39,826 bases of DNA from Pyramidobacter piscolens W5455 (GTDB taxonomy: Bacteria; Synergistota; Synergistia; Synergistales; Dethiosulfovibrionaceae): contig NZ_ADFP01000009.1 of NCBI RefSeq assembly GCF_000177335.1, positions 1 through 39,826 of the forward strand, given 5' to 3'. Position numbers and translations under genes: made by a program. The notes beneath the pieces are model-generated. The model saw only the letters and a list, made by a program, of their open reading frames with translations. It was not told the DNA's origin and did no database searches. Positions 7,454 to 15,965 of the stretch are shown piece after piece. Positions within the stretch are counted from its first letter, which is position 1, and each line of letters starts with the position of its first letter.

Positions 7454-9048
7454 TGATTCGCAGCCTCCTCGCTGGTACCGAGCATCAGATAGCCAAACTC
7501 CTCCGAAGAAGCGGAAGCGGGCTTGATGCCGACGACCGTTCCCTTGTCGATAATCGCGATGCGGTCACAGATCGAACGCAGCTCTTCCAGTTCGGAAGAG
7601 ATCATCACGATGGTCATGCCGAGTTCGCGGTTGTACTTCTTCAACGTATCGAGCACGACTTTTTTCGCGCCGACGTCGATGCCGCGCGTCGGTTCCGAAA
7701 CGAAAAGCAGTCGGGGATGCGTCTCGAAAGCTTTGGCCAGGCAGATCTTCTGCTGATTTCCGCCGGAGAGCTCGCGCACACGCTGTTTCGGGCTGACGCA
7801 CTTGATCTCCAGCTCCTGAATGTACTTTCTGGCGCATTCCAAAATGGCGTTGTCGTCGCGGACCTTGACCAAACCGCCGCACGACGGTTTGAGAAAACGT
7901 TTCTGATTCTGCAATGACGTAAAGATGATATTCCAAGCGATCGATTCGTCGAGCAGCAACCCGACGCCGCGGCGATCCTCGGAAACCGAGGAAATTCCCA
8001 TCGACAAGGGCGAGGTCGGGTCGTTCAACTGTACGGCCTTGCTGTCGAATTCCACCGCCCCTCCGGACGCATAAAGCCCCATAATGCCGTTCGAGATGCC
8101 AAGCTTGCCCTGTCCGGCCAGACCGCCGATGCCGAAGATCTCGCCTTCCTTGATGTCGAGATTGACGTCGCGCACCGTTTCGCCGGGCATATCGACCCAC
8201 AGATTGCGAACCTTCAGGATCTCCCGCCCAAACTTGCGCTCTTCCGCGTCGCCCTGGGCCGCCTTTTCGATGTTGCGTCCCACCATGCTGCTGGCGATCT
8301 CGCGCACGGTCGTTTTCGACGGCTCCGTCGTCAGCACCACTTCTCCGTCGCGCAGAACGACGATGTCGTCGCAGACTTCCATGACCTCGCGCAGGCGGTG
8401 CGAGATGAAGATGATGGCGATGCCGTTTTTGGCCAGCCGACGCATCGAATCGAGCAGAATCTCCGCTTCGCTCTCGGTGAGAACGGCCGTCGGCTCGTCG
8501 AGAACCAGAAGCTGCGTTTTGCTCTTGTCGATCTCGCGGGCAATTTCCGTGAACTCTTTATGCCCGACGGGAAGCTCGGAAATAAGCGTCTCGCCGTCGA
8601 GCGAGAAATTCAGCTTTTTGATCGCCTCTTCGGCGCGAAGCTTCATGTCGGCGCGATCCAGCGTCTTCAGACGTTCGCCGAAAGCTTCGACCAGAGGGTT
8701 GTAAACGAGCGACTCGCGATTGAGAACGATATTCTCCGTGACCGAAAAGCCGGGAATCAGCGAAAATTCCTGATGGACCATGCCGATGCCGGCTTCCAGC
8801 GCATCGTTCGGGCTGTGGAAATCGGCTTCCTTGCCGCTGATGTAGAATTTGCCCTCGTAGCCTCCCGTCTCGGCGATCACATTCATGCCGAACAGAATGT
8901 TCATCAGCGTCGACTTCCCCGCGCCGTTCTCCCCCACCAGACCAAGGATCCGTCCCTTGCCCAGGCTGAATGAAATATTCTTAAGAACTCGATTCCCGAA
9001 ATAGGCTTTGCCTATTTGTTCCACACGAAGCAAAGGTTCTCCTCCCAT
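7450..9048 (-). CDS. ABC importer ATPase with two fused nucleotide-binding domains
   Basis: Protein of 532 residues with two NBDs, as in RbsA/MglA/YufO ATPases. NBD1: Walker A GENGAGKST at 39-47, Q-loop Q93, Walker B LVLDEP with D184/E185, H217, but a changed signature ELPVGHKEF (158-166) instead of LSxGxxQ. NBD2: degenerate Walker A region GLAGQGKLG (309-317), a good signature LSGGNQQK (427-434), and FVSEPTRG with Ser451 where Walker B normally has Asp. So only one composite ATP site (NBD1 Walker motifs with the NBD2 signature) looks intact. ATG at 9048 with AAAGGAGG 9 bases upstream. First gene of a four-gene overlapping set. Confidence 0.9.
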   Translation of the reverse strand: MGGEPLLRVEQIGKAYFGNRVLKNISFSLGKGRILGLVGENGAGKSTLMNILFGMNVIAETGGYEGKFYISGKEADFHSPNDALEAGIGMVHQEFSLIPGFSVTENIVLNRESLVYNPLVEAFGERLKTLDRADMKLRAEEAIKKLNFSLDGETLISELPVGHKEFTEIAREIDKSKTQLLVLDEPTAVLTESEAEILLDSMRRLAKNGIAIIFISHRLREVMEVCDDIVVLRDGEVVLTTEPSKTTVREIASSMVGRNIEKAAQGDAEERKFGREILKVRNLWVDMPGETVRDVNLDIKEGEIFGIGGLAGQGKLGISNGIMGLYASGGAVEFDSKAVQLNDPTSPLSMGISSVSEDRRGVGLLLDESIAWNIIFTSLQNQKRFLKPSCGGLVKVRDDNAILECARKYIQELEIKCVSPKQRVRELSGGNQQKICLAKAFETHPRLLFVSEPTRGIDVGAKKVVLDTLKKYNRELGMTIVMISSELEELRSICDRIAIIDKGTVVGIKPASASSEEFGYLMLGTSEEAANQ

Positions 9049-9224
9049 GGACGAGTACCTCCTTTACTGGATAAAACGCCGCTTCAGCGGTCAGAATTTG
9101 ATCTATTGCATTCTTCTGACGCCATTTTCATCAACGCCAGAGTATGTTCCACTTTCAAAACAGCGAGCGCTGCCGTATGTTTTCGGAATTTCAGGCCGCA
9201 TCTCGCCGCGAACGCTTAAAAAAT

Positions 9225-9259
9225 GGAGCGGGGGGAGGTCGAAATTACTCCCCCGCTCC
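9225..9259 (-). terminator. Intrinsic terminator after the first DUF3798 gene
   Basis: A 12-bp GC-rich stem (about 9225-9237 with 9247-9259, loop about 10) followed on the minus strand by a T-rich run (9216-9224). T residues also flank the other side, so it may work in both directions. It lies between the binding-protein gene and the transporter genes; partial read-through would give the usual excess of binding protein over transporter. Confidence 0.8.
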
Positions 9260-9285
9260 GTTTTTGCCGCATAAAACCTGTTTCG

Positions 9286-10497
9286 CTATTTCAGCTGCAG
9301 ATATTTTTCAGGAACGACTTCGTCGGTCATGTTGAGGTAGCCCTTGCCAAAGATGTAGGTATCCTGATAGACGAGGATGTTGTTCTTCAGCTCGAGGCCC
9401 GTGTTGGCGTCCATGTAAACGGTGCCGTTCCACTTTGCGCCCGGCGTAGCGCCGTTATAAGCGGCGAGAAGGTCCTCGCGCTTGAAATGACGACGGAAAT
9501 TCTTCGGGGAAACGTCCTTCTCGATGCAGCTCTTGGCGTACTCGCCCAGCGCGAAAGTGGTCGTGAAGCCGTAGGAATACGCCCACGTGCCCATGCGTCC
9601 GGCGCCACCCTTGGCGACAACGGCGTCTTCCACTCTCTTCAAGATCGCGGGGAAATCGCCCGCCACGTCGGAAAGCTCGACGCCCAGAGCGCCGGGATAG
9701 CCCATCAGCGGCGAAGGAAGATCGGCTTCGATGAAGAAGCCCTTGCTCTCGGCGATCCTCTTCAGCAGAGGCTCGGTTTCGGCGTCGTTGGTGCAGAAGA
9801 AAGCGGTGTTGGGGCCATACTTGTCAAGCCACTGCGGAACGTGCTCGAGGATGAACTGCTGCGCGCCGGCCACGCCGACGTCGCTGGTGGGATCGGGAGC
9901 GCTCTCGAAGTGATACTTCATCCCCAGATCGTTGCAGGTGGCTTCCATGATCTTGGCGCGACGAGACATAAGCTCATAGCTCATGTGACGGGGGAAGGAG
10001 ATATGGACGAAGTCGGTGCAGCCCAGCTTGTGGGCGGCGAGGATGATCAGATAGCCGCGGGCGATGCTGTCGGAGTGAATGATAAGATCCCCGGAAGGGG
10101 CGATGACGCCGGGATCCTCGTGGTTCTCGCCGGCAAACAGCAGGATGTCGGGCCGGGCTTCGCGAATACGGCGGAACGCCTCGGTCGTGCCGGGGATAGC
10201 CTGGTTGACGATGACGGCCTTCATCAGCGGATCGTCGGCGAACGAAGCGATCTGGGAGATCGTCGTTTCCTGCTCGGTCATGAAGTTGTCGGGGTAGGTG
10301 ATGTGCTTGATCATGCCGCCGTTGGCGACGTCGCCGTAACGTTTGATCAGCTCTTCCGCGCCGCGAAGATCGTCCTCGGACTGAGAAACCGTGCCCGTGC
10401 AGACGCCGATGTGAAACTTCGCCGGCTCCGCCGCCATGGCGGACACGGCCCCCGCAAACAACGCCGCGGTCAGCAGACCAACAACAAACTTTTTCAT
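9286..10497 (-). CDS. DUF3798 periplasmic binding protein, copy A
   Basis: Protein of 403 residues with a Sec signal peptide (about 1-23, ending AMAA; no lipobox Cys, so soluble). The mature part starts with FHIGVCTGTVSQ, the opening beta strand of a type I periplasmic-binding fold. I assign it to the DUF3798 family from memory of family members in Synergistota and related anaerobes. It would bind a small ligand for the ABC transporter encoded just downstream. Copy B (10932-12146) is about 84% identical; differences cluster at residues about 133-147 and 340-360. ATG at 10497 with GGAGGGG. The ligand is unknown; the permease type hints at a nucleoside, sugar or similar polar compound. Confidence 0.82.
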   Translation of the reverse strand: MKKFVVGLLTAALFAGAVSAMAAEPAKFHIGVCTGTVSQSEDDLRGAEELIKRYGDVANGGMIKHITYPDNFMTEQETTISQIASFADDPLMKAVIVNQAIPGTTEAFRRIREARPDILLFAGENHEDPGVIAPSGDLIIHSDSIARGYLIILAAHKLGCTDFVHISFPRHMSYELMSRRAKIMEATCNDLGMKYHFESAPDPTSDVGVAGAQQFILEHVPQWLDKYGPNTAFFCTNDAETEPLLKRIAESKGFFIEADLPSPLMGYPGALGVELSDVAGDFPAILKRVEDAVVAKGGAGRMGTWAYSYGFTTTFALGEYAKSCIEKDVSPKNFRRHFKREDLLAAYNGATPGAKWNGTVYMDANTGLELKNNILVYQDTYIFGKGYLNMTDEVVPEKYLQLK

Positions 10498-10521
10498 TAC
10501 TTATCCCCTCCACATATATAA

Positions 10522-10530
10522 ATTTTAGCA
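10522..10530 (-). promoter_or_regulatory. Extended -10 promoter of DUF3798 copy A
   Basis: TGCTAAAAT on the minus strand, about 25 bases before the ATG with the SD between. The same TTGCTAAAATTTAT block precedes copy B, so it was duplicated or conserved with the gene. No clear -35 box. The leader would be very short (about 18 bases). Confidence 0.55.
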
Positions 10531-10878
10531 AGAAGAAATTCGCCTTTTCTTACTTGCATAGGAAAAGTTTACACGAGGAAGGAAATACCGTCAATCACGA
10601 GTCAGTTGTAAAAAAACGAAAACTAAACGTTGAATTTACTGCTAAAAATTTATGACTGTGTAACACGGTCAGATATGCGCATCGCATCTCTCCCAGAGAT
10701 AAAAGCTTACGTCGACTTATCCAAGACTTTTTGTCAAATATATTAAGATAATAAATACACAGCTCTATTAAAGATAACAGTCATTTCAAATTTAATGCAA
10801 TGAAAACAAAAGAAAGATTCCGCCGTGTCCCATACGCGGCAAGAACGCCGGACGCCCGTTCAAGGCCCTATTTTTTGC

Positions 10879-10912
10879 AAAAAAAAGGGCGAAGAAGCAC
10901 GCTTCTCCGCCC
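10879..10912 (-). terminator. Intrinsic terminator of DUF3798 copy B
   Basis: Twelve-bp stem with one mismatch (10887-10898 with 10901-10912, 2-base loop centre) followed on the minus strand by eight T. Twenty bases after the copy B stop. Confidence 0.85.
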
Positions 10913-10931
10913 CTCAAACATCGGCAAATAT

Positions 10932-12146
10932 TTATTTCATGTCGAGATATTTTTCGGGAATGACCTCGCCGGTCATGTTGAGGTAGCCCTTGCCAAAGAT
11001 GTAGGTATCCTGATAGACGAGGATGTTGTTCTTCAGCTCGAGGCCCGTGCTCGCGTCCTTGTAGATCGTCCCGTTCCAGCTTGCGCCGGGAGTTTCCGCG
11101 TCGAAAGTTTTCAGAAGAGCGTCCATCTTGAAGTTGCGGCGGAAGTTTTTCGGCGTGACGTCCTTTTCGATGCAACTCTTGGCGTACTCGCCCAGCGCCA
11201 AGGTGTTGGTGAATCCGTAAGAGTAAGCCCAGGTGCCCATGCGTCCGGAACCGCCCGCCTTGATCACGGCGTCCTCGACTCGCTTGAGGATCGCGGGGAA
11301 ATCGCCCGCCACGTCGGAAAGTTCGACGCCCAGCGCGCCGGGGTAGCCCATCAGCGGCGAAGGCATGTCCGCTTCGATGAAATAGCCGCCTTTCCCCTCG
11401 GCGATTCTCTTCAGCAGGGGTTCGGTGTGCGCGTCGTTGGTGCAGAAAAAAGCCGCCATCGGGCCGTACTTCTCGATCCAATGCGGAACTTTCTCGAGGA
11501 TGAACTGCTGCGCGCCGGCCACGCCGACGTCGCTGGTGGGATCGGGAGCCGTTTCGAAATGGTATTTCATGCCCAGATCGTTGCAGGCGGCCTCCATGAT
11601 CTTGGCGCGACGGGAGAGAAGCTCATAGCTCATGTGGCGCGGGAAGGAGATATGGACGAAATCGGTGCAGCCCAGCTTGTGGGCGGCGAGGATGATCAGA
11701 TAGCCGCGGGCGAGATCTCCGGCGTGAGTGACAAGGTCGGACGTGGGAGAGATGACGCCGGGATCCTCGTGGTTCTGCCCGGCAAACAGCAGGATGTCGG
11801 GGCGCGTCTCGCGAATACGGCGAAACGCCTCGGTCGTGCCGGGGATAGCCTGGTTGACGATGACGGCCTTCATCAGCGGATCGTCGGCGAACGAAGCGAT
11901 CTGGGAAATCGTCGTTTCCTGCTCGGTCATGAAGTTGTCGGGGTAGGTGATGTGCTTGATCATGCCGCCGTCGGCGACGTCGCCGTAACGTTTGATCAGC
12001 TCTTCCGCGCCGCGAAGATCGTCCTCGGTCTGAGAAACCGTGCCCGTGCAGACGCCGATGTGAAACTTCGCCGGCTCCGCCGCCATGGCGGACACGGCCC
12101 CCGCAAACAACGCCGCAGCCAGCAGAGACGTAACGAACTTTTTCAT
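10932..12146 (-). CDS. DUF3798 periplasmic binding protein, copy B
   Basis: Protein of 404 residues, paralogue of copy A in direct tandem. Signal peptide about 1-23 (AMAA), no lipobox. The DNA of the first 115 or so codons after the signal is almost identical to copy A including silent sites, while residues about 130-147 and the segment near 345-360 differ much more. That mosaic suggests recent gene conversion. Copy B has its own promoter and terminator, so the two copies can be expressed separately. ATG at 12146 with GGAGGAG. By analogy both feed the same ABC transporter, perhaps with different ligand preference (inference). Confidence 0.82.
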   Translation of the reverse strand: MKKFVTSLLAAALFAGAVSAMAAEPAKFHIGVCTGTVSQTEDDLRGAEELIKRYGDVADGGMIKHITYPDNFMTEQETTISQIASFADDPLMKAVIVNQAIPGTTEAFRRIRETRPDILLFAGQNHEDPGVISPTSDLVTHAGDLARGYLIILAAHKLGCTDFVHISFPRHMSYELLSRRAKIMEAACNDLGMKYHFETAPDPTSDVGVAGAQQFILEKVPHWIEKYGPMAAFFCTNDAHTEPLLKRIAEGKGGYFIEADMPSPLMGYPGALGVELSDVAGDFPAILKRVEDAVIKAGGSGRMGTWAYSYGFTNTLALGEYAKSCIEKDVTPKNFRRNFKMDALLKTFDAETPGASWNGTIYKDASTGLELKNNILVYQDTYIFGKGYLNMTGEVIPEKYLDMK

Positions 12147-12168
12147 TGTTATCTCCTCCGATACATAA

Positions 12169-12177
12169 ATTTTAGCA
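12169..12177 (-). promoter_or_regulatory. Extended -10 promoter of DUF3798 copy B
   Basis: TGCTAAAAT on the minus strand, 23 bases before the ATG, in the same setting as for copy A. The region upstream to 12330 is AT-rich with no gene. Confidence 0.55.
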
Positions 12178-12333
12178 AAAAAAAATCAATTTCACTTGCC
12201 GTTTAGACCTTACACAAATATTTCGGCATCGTCAACGACACTTTTATTGCAAACAAAACATGAACAAACATTAATTTACTATCCAGAAGCGCCGTCCTCG
12301 CGGACACCGCACCGTCTGAACGGGCATAAACGC

Positions 12334-12367
12334 AGAAGGGCGCTCAGTTTTCACTGAGCGCCCTTCT
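12334..12367 (-). terminator. Perfect 15-bp hairpin after HU (probable terminator)
   Basis: Positions 12334-12348 pair perfectly with 12353-12367 around a 4-base loop, 52 bases after the HU stop. The T tract on the minus strand is weak (GCGTTT), so termination efficiency is uncertain. Confidence 0.55.
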
Positions 12368-12418
12368 TTGAAAAACTCATGCAAAATCCATGCACGCTGT
12401 TTCCGAAACCACGAAGAA

Positions 12419-12694
12419 CTAGTTGACCTGCTCTTTGAGCCCCTTGCCGGCGCGGAAAACAGGAACCTTTTTGGCGGGAATCTGGATCGTCTTCTTGGGA
12501 TCCTGAGGATTGCGTCCTACGCGGGCGGCACGTTTGCGGACTTCGAATGTGCCGAAACCGACCAGCTGAACCCTGTCTCCCTTGGCCAGGGCCTTCTCGA
12601 TCGCAGCAAAAGTAGCGGAAATCGCTTCGCCCGCCGCCTTCTTGCTCATACCAGCATTTGCAGCAACTTCATTGATCAGATCGTTCTTTGTCAT
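12419..12694 (-). CDS. hup: HU family DNA-binding protein
   Basis: Nucleoid protein of 91 residues: MTKNDLINEVAANAGMSKK helix-turn-helix body, GDRVQLVGFGTFEV beta saddle, the GRNPQDPKKTIQIPAKKVPVFRAGKGLK arm with the intercalating Pro (NPQ), ending normally. It bends DNA as a dimer. The ATG at 12694 was chosen over one 14 codons upstream because AAGGAGG lies 9 bases before it and the family starts here. Monocistronic between the der terminator and its own hairpin. Confidence 0.97.
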   Translation of the reverse strand: MTKNDLINEVAANAGMSKKAAGEAISATFAAIEKALAKGDRVQLVGFGTFEVRKRAARVGRNPQDPKKTIQIPAKKVPVFRAGKGLKEQVN

Positions 12695-12736
12695 TTTTCT
12701 CTGCCTCCTTAAATTATCAATACGAAAAGCCTGCAC

Positions 12737-12766
12737 GAAAAGGGTGCCTCATAACGAGGCGCCCTT
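12737..12766 (-). terminator. Intrinsic terminator of der
   Basis: Ten-bp stem with one mismatch (12741-12750 with 12756-12765), 5-base loop, then four T on the minus strand. It ends the long operon ahead of HU. Confidence 0.75.
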
Positions 12767-12792
12767 ATTCTAAACGCAATGTCACTGAACGG

Positions 12793-14124
12793 TCAAGCCT
12801 TTTCGTTATTTCCATGGCTGGAACGCCAAAAAAGACGCAGCGGAACGCCGTCAAAATCTCCCGCTTCGCGAATTTTCCGCGACAGGTGGTTTTCAAAGCT
12901 CTTCGTCACGATCGCAGGGTCGTTGACGAAGAAGATAAACGTCGGCGGCACCGCGGCGCTCTGCGTGCAGTAATAGATCCGCAGCCGGCGTCCCGTGCCG
13001 TCCGTCGGCAGACGGTCGAAAGCCAGCATGTCGCGGATAATACGGTTCAATACCGTCGTGCTGAATCTGGATTGGCGGCGCCGGTGCACCTGGCTGACCA
13101 GATCGAGCAGCCGATGCAGACGGCGGCCGGAAACGGCCGAAGTGAAAAGCACCGGCGCGTGGCTCGCGAAGCGGAACTCCTCGCGGAGTTTCCCGTTCAC
13201 CTCGTCGCCGGTCTCCGGCGTGTTGGGCAGCAAGTCCCATTTGTTGACCACGAGGACGACGCCCTTGCCGCGGGCGAGGATCTCCCCCACCAGACGCTGG
13301 TCCTGCTCCGTCGCCAGTTCCCGCACGTCCATTACGAATATGGCCACGTCGCACTGATCGACTGCGTCCATGGTCCGCACCGTCGAATAAAATTCGATGT
13401 CGTCTTTGACCCGGCTTTTGCGGCGCAGACCGGCCGTATCGACAATGCGGAAGCGTTCGCCCTTATACTCGAGCACGGCGTCGATCGAATCGCGGGTCGT
13501 TCCCGGGATGTCGCTGACCAGCGACCGCTGGCTGCCCGTCAGCGCGTTGAGGATGCTCGACTTCCCCACGTTGGGGCGGCCGACGAGCGCCACGCTGATC
13601 ACGCCTTCCTCCGGGCCCTGCTCGTCTTCTTTATCGCCCAACATCTGCACTACCTGGTCCAGAAGCTCGTCAATCCCGCGATCATGAAGCGCGCTGACAC
13701 CGACGACTTTCTCGAAACCGAGCGAGTAGGCTTCGGCGACGTCGTCCTCATGACTGAAGTCGTCTATTTTATTGACCGCGAGGATGACCATCGAAGAATG
13801 AGAACGGAGCACCTGCGCCACATCCTCGTCCATCCAGGTGACTCCCCGGCTGCCGTCGACCATGAAAATCACGACGTCGCTCTCTTCGATGGCCTGGAAT
13901 ATCTGATCCTTCATGCCCTCCATGATCGGGTCTTTGTCTTTCAGCAGCAGACCGCCGGTATCGACCACGTAAAAACTTTTATCCTTCCATTGCACGCAGC
14001 CGTACAAACGGTCGCGCGTAACGCCCGGCATATCGTCGACGATAGCCCGGCGTTCGCCGATGATTCTGTTGAACAGCGACGACTTCCCTACGTTGGGACG
14101 TCCGACGATCGATACTATTGCCAT
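12793..14124 (-). CDS. der: Ribosome biogenesis GTPase Der (EngA)
   Basis: Protein of 443 residues with two tandem GTPase domains, the mark of Der. [10 protein letters not shown]-loops occur near residues 8 and 180, each followed by PGVTRD / PGTTRD switch regions, DTGG / DTAG G3 motifs and NKID / NKWD G4 motifs. A C-terminal KH-like domain ends the protein. It acts in late 50S assembly. ATG at 14124 with AAGGAG. Last gene of the nif3-der run, 32 bases after priA. Confidence 0.97.
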   Translation of the reverse strand: MAIVSIVGRPNVGKSSLFNRIIGERRAIVDDMPGVTRDRLYGCVQWKDKSFYVVDTGGLLLKDKDPIMEGMKDQIFQAIEESDVVIFMVDGSRGVTWMDEDVAQVLRSHSSMVILAVNKIDDFSHEDDVAEAYSLGFEKVVGVSALHDRGIDELLDQVVQMLGDKEDEQGPEEGVISVALVGRPNVGKSSILNALTGSQRSLVSDIPGTTRDSIDAVLEYKGERFRIVDTAGLRRKSRVKDDIEFYSTVRTMDAVDQCDVAIFVMDVRELATEQDQRLVGEILARGKGVVLVVNKWDLLPNTPETGDEVNGKLREEFRFASHAPVLFTSAVSGRRLHRLLDLVSQVHRRRQSRFSTTVLNRIIRDMLAFDRLPTDGTGRRLRIYYCTQSAAVPPTFIFFVNDPAIVTKSFENHLSRKIREAGDFDGVPLRLFWRSSHGNNEKA

Positions 14125-14156
14125 TGCATAACTCCTTCATGTAAGCGGAACTTCCG

Positions 14157-15944
14157 TCAGTCCGAGCAAACTTCGACGCTGGGAAAACCCCGGCGGGAAC
14201 TCCGGATGGTGAAATATTTTTCAAGACAGCGCCGCAACGGCGCCATGCGCGCGGTAAAAACGGTCAGCGCCGCGCCGGCCGCATCGGACTGCATGGTCGT
14301 AAAACCGGCTTCGTCGAGTCCGAAGACAAAATCGTCCTTCTCCTTCCAATCTTTCGGCAGCTCAATTTTGGCCATGTGCGAATAGGGGGGAAAAGAGAAA
14401 GCGCTTCTTTCCGCCAATTCCTCCCGCCAGAAATAGCTCCAGCCGGCCTGAAGAGATTTGAGAACCAACTGCCCGGGGCGGCGCGTTTGAAACAGGACCG
14501 TGCGCGCCCCCTGCCCCCGCCAGAGGGATTCCTCGAACATGGAAAACGCGGAAAAACGCGACGCGTAATCGGGCTGGCGAGCCTCGGCGTCCGCGTCCAG
14601 CCAGCCGATCAAAGCGGGATGTAGCCCGTCAAGCAGGCTCAAGGCCCGCCGCGAGCCGAGCAGGAGCCCGCCTTCTTGCTTCAGTTCGGCAAGCCGGCGA
14701 CGCCCGTCGGTCAGGTTCGCAGGATTCCCTGCGTGCCAGAGGCGCACGGGGCTGGCGCCCAAAAGATTCTGCGCCAGCGGCTGAAGCGCTTCCAGACCGG
14801 GCGCGGTCCCCTGAAACATCCGCCCGCCGCACTGCGGGCAGACTTCGGGCACGCTCGCTCTGGCGCCGCAAAGAGGGCAGCGCATCTCGTTCCGTTCAAA
14901 AGCCATGGCGGCGCCGCAGCGCGGGCACCGCACCGCCTGGCCGCAATCGGCGCACTGCAGTTCGCCGCTCACGCCGCGCCGGTCCAAAAGCCAAAAAACG
15001 ATGCGCTTGTCAGCCGCATGCCGCAGCGTTTCCGTCACAAGCACATCGGAAAGGGGCAGCGGGAACTGCATGCCCCTGAACGGAAGAAGCGAAGCGCCGT
15101 GAAGGTCAAGAATGCGCACGACAGACCGCGCCGCCGTTTTCCGCTCGGCCGGGTGAAAGTTTTTGAACACCCGCGACGACGGGATCCGCCCTCCCACGAC
15201 AAGACAACCGCCGGAAACGCGAGCGCGGGCCGCGGCAAAACTCCTCAGCGAGAACGGCGGATGTTTTTGACTGCGCCAGGATGGGTTCGCCTCTTCGTCG
15301 ATGATGAACAGTCCCGGCGCGGCAAACGGCGCAGCCGCCGCCCCCGGGCCGCCGACGATCACAGCGTCGTCGCGGGACAGGGCCAGGCGCCAGTTCTTCG
15401 TCGCCGCCTGAGCGCCCGACGCCGGCCACAGGATCAGGCGCTCCTTTGGGATCGCGCCGACCAAACTTTTGTAAAATCTTTGCGCCTGCTCTCGTTCCGG
15501 AAAGAGCGCCAGCGCGCCGCGACGACAGACGTAGATCTTTTCGCGATAGAGCCGCCAGCGTTCTTCATCGTCGTAGCGATAACAAAATTCGGACGAAAAC
15601 GGGATTTTTTCGCTTTCTCCGTACGGCGCGAAAGGGTCGCCCCGCCAGAAAGATGCCGGTAGCAGCAGCCTTAAGATTTCCGCCTGAGAACACAGAAAGG
15701 CCCGGGCAATTTCGTTTACGGCCTGCAGATACGGACGGTTCAGCACAGGCTGCGCGTCGAGAACCCGCAGAACGGTTTTCAGCCGGAGCGCCGCCGCGTT
15801 GTCCGCCCTTCCCGCCGCGAGCCCGACGCGGACGCCCCGCCCCATCGGAACAAGCACGCGCGCGCCGGCAGGCACGTCCCCCTCCGTCTGATACGTCAGC
15901 TCATGCCACCACGGCCCGGGAATCAGAACCTGCAGTTGAAACAT
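14157..15944 (-). CDS. priA: PriA-like primosomal protein lacking helicase motifs
   Basis: Protein of 595 residues, shorter than typical PriA (about 730). The N terminus (1-60, VLIPGPWW..YQTEG..AGARVLVPMG) matches the 3'-end-binding domain. All eight zinc cysteines are present (C331, 334, 340, 343, 356, 359, 369, 372), as are the WLDADAEARQPDY region, SFPPYSHMA and the C-terminal domain. But the segment with Walker A (GxTGSGKT) is missing: residues about 100-150 run straight past it. The DEEH box reads DEEA (216-219), the SAT motif reads GGRIPSS, and the MIAKGHDF and AGRAGR motifs are gone. So it probably cannot hydrolyse ATP, although it could still recognise forks and load other proteins (inference). 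ATG at 15944; SD weak. Confidence 0.85.
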   Translation of the reverse strand: MFQLQVLIPGPWWHELTYQTEGDVPAGARVLVPMGRGVRVGLAAGRADNAAALRLKTVLRVLDAQPVLNRPYLQAVNEIARAFLCSQAEILRLLLPASFWRGDPFAPYGESEKIPFSSEFCYRYDDEERWRLYREKIYVCRRGALALFPEREQAQRFYKSLVGAIPKERLILWPASGAQAATKNWRLALSRDDAVIVGGPGAAAAPFAAPGLFIIDEEANPSWRSQKHPPFSLRSFAAARARVSGGCLVVGGRIPSSRVFKNFHPAERKTAARSVVRILDLHGASLLPFRGMQFPLPLSDVLVTETLRHAADKRIVFWLLDRRGVSGELQCADCGQAVRCPRCGAAMAFERNEMRCPLCGARASVPEVCPQCGGRMFQGTAPGLEALQPLAQNLLGASPVRLWHAGNPANLTDGRRRLAELKQEGGLLLGSRRALSLLDGLHPALIGWLDADAEARQPDYASRFSAFSMFEESLWRGQGARTVLFQTRRPGQLVLKSLQAGWSYFWREELAERSAFSFPPYSHMAKIELPKDWKEKDDFVFGLDEAGFTTMQSDAAGAALTVFTARMAPLRRCLEKYFTIRSSRRGFPSVEVCSD

Positions 15945-15965
15945 GCTCCGAGCCCGAGAACGCTT

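Larger units (their letters stand above)
10498..10931. other. 434-bp AT-rich intergenic region between the two DUF3798 genes
   Basis: Contains no gene. It holds the extended -10 promoter of copy A (10522-10530), a 17-bp near-perfect dyad (10654-10670, GACTGTGT/AACACGGTC), a short ATCTCT/AGAGAT inverted repeat (10686-10700) and the terminator of copy B (10879-10912). The middle part is strikingly AT-rich compared with the genes. Confidence 0.7.
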
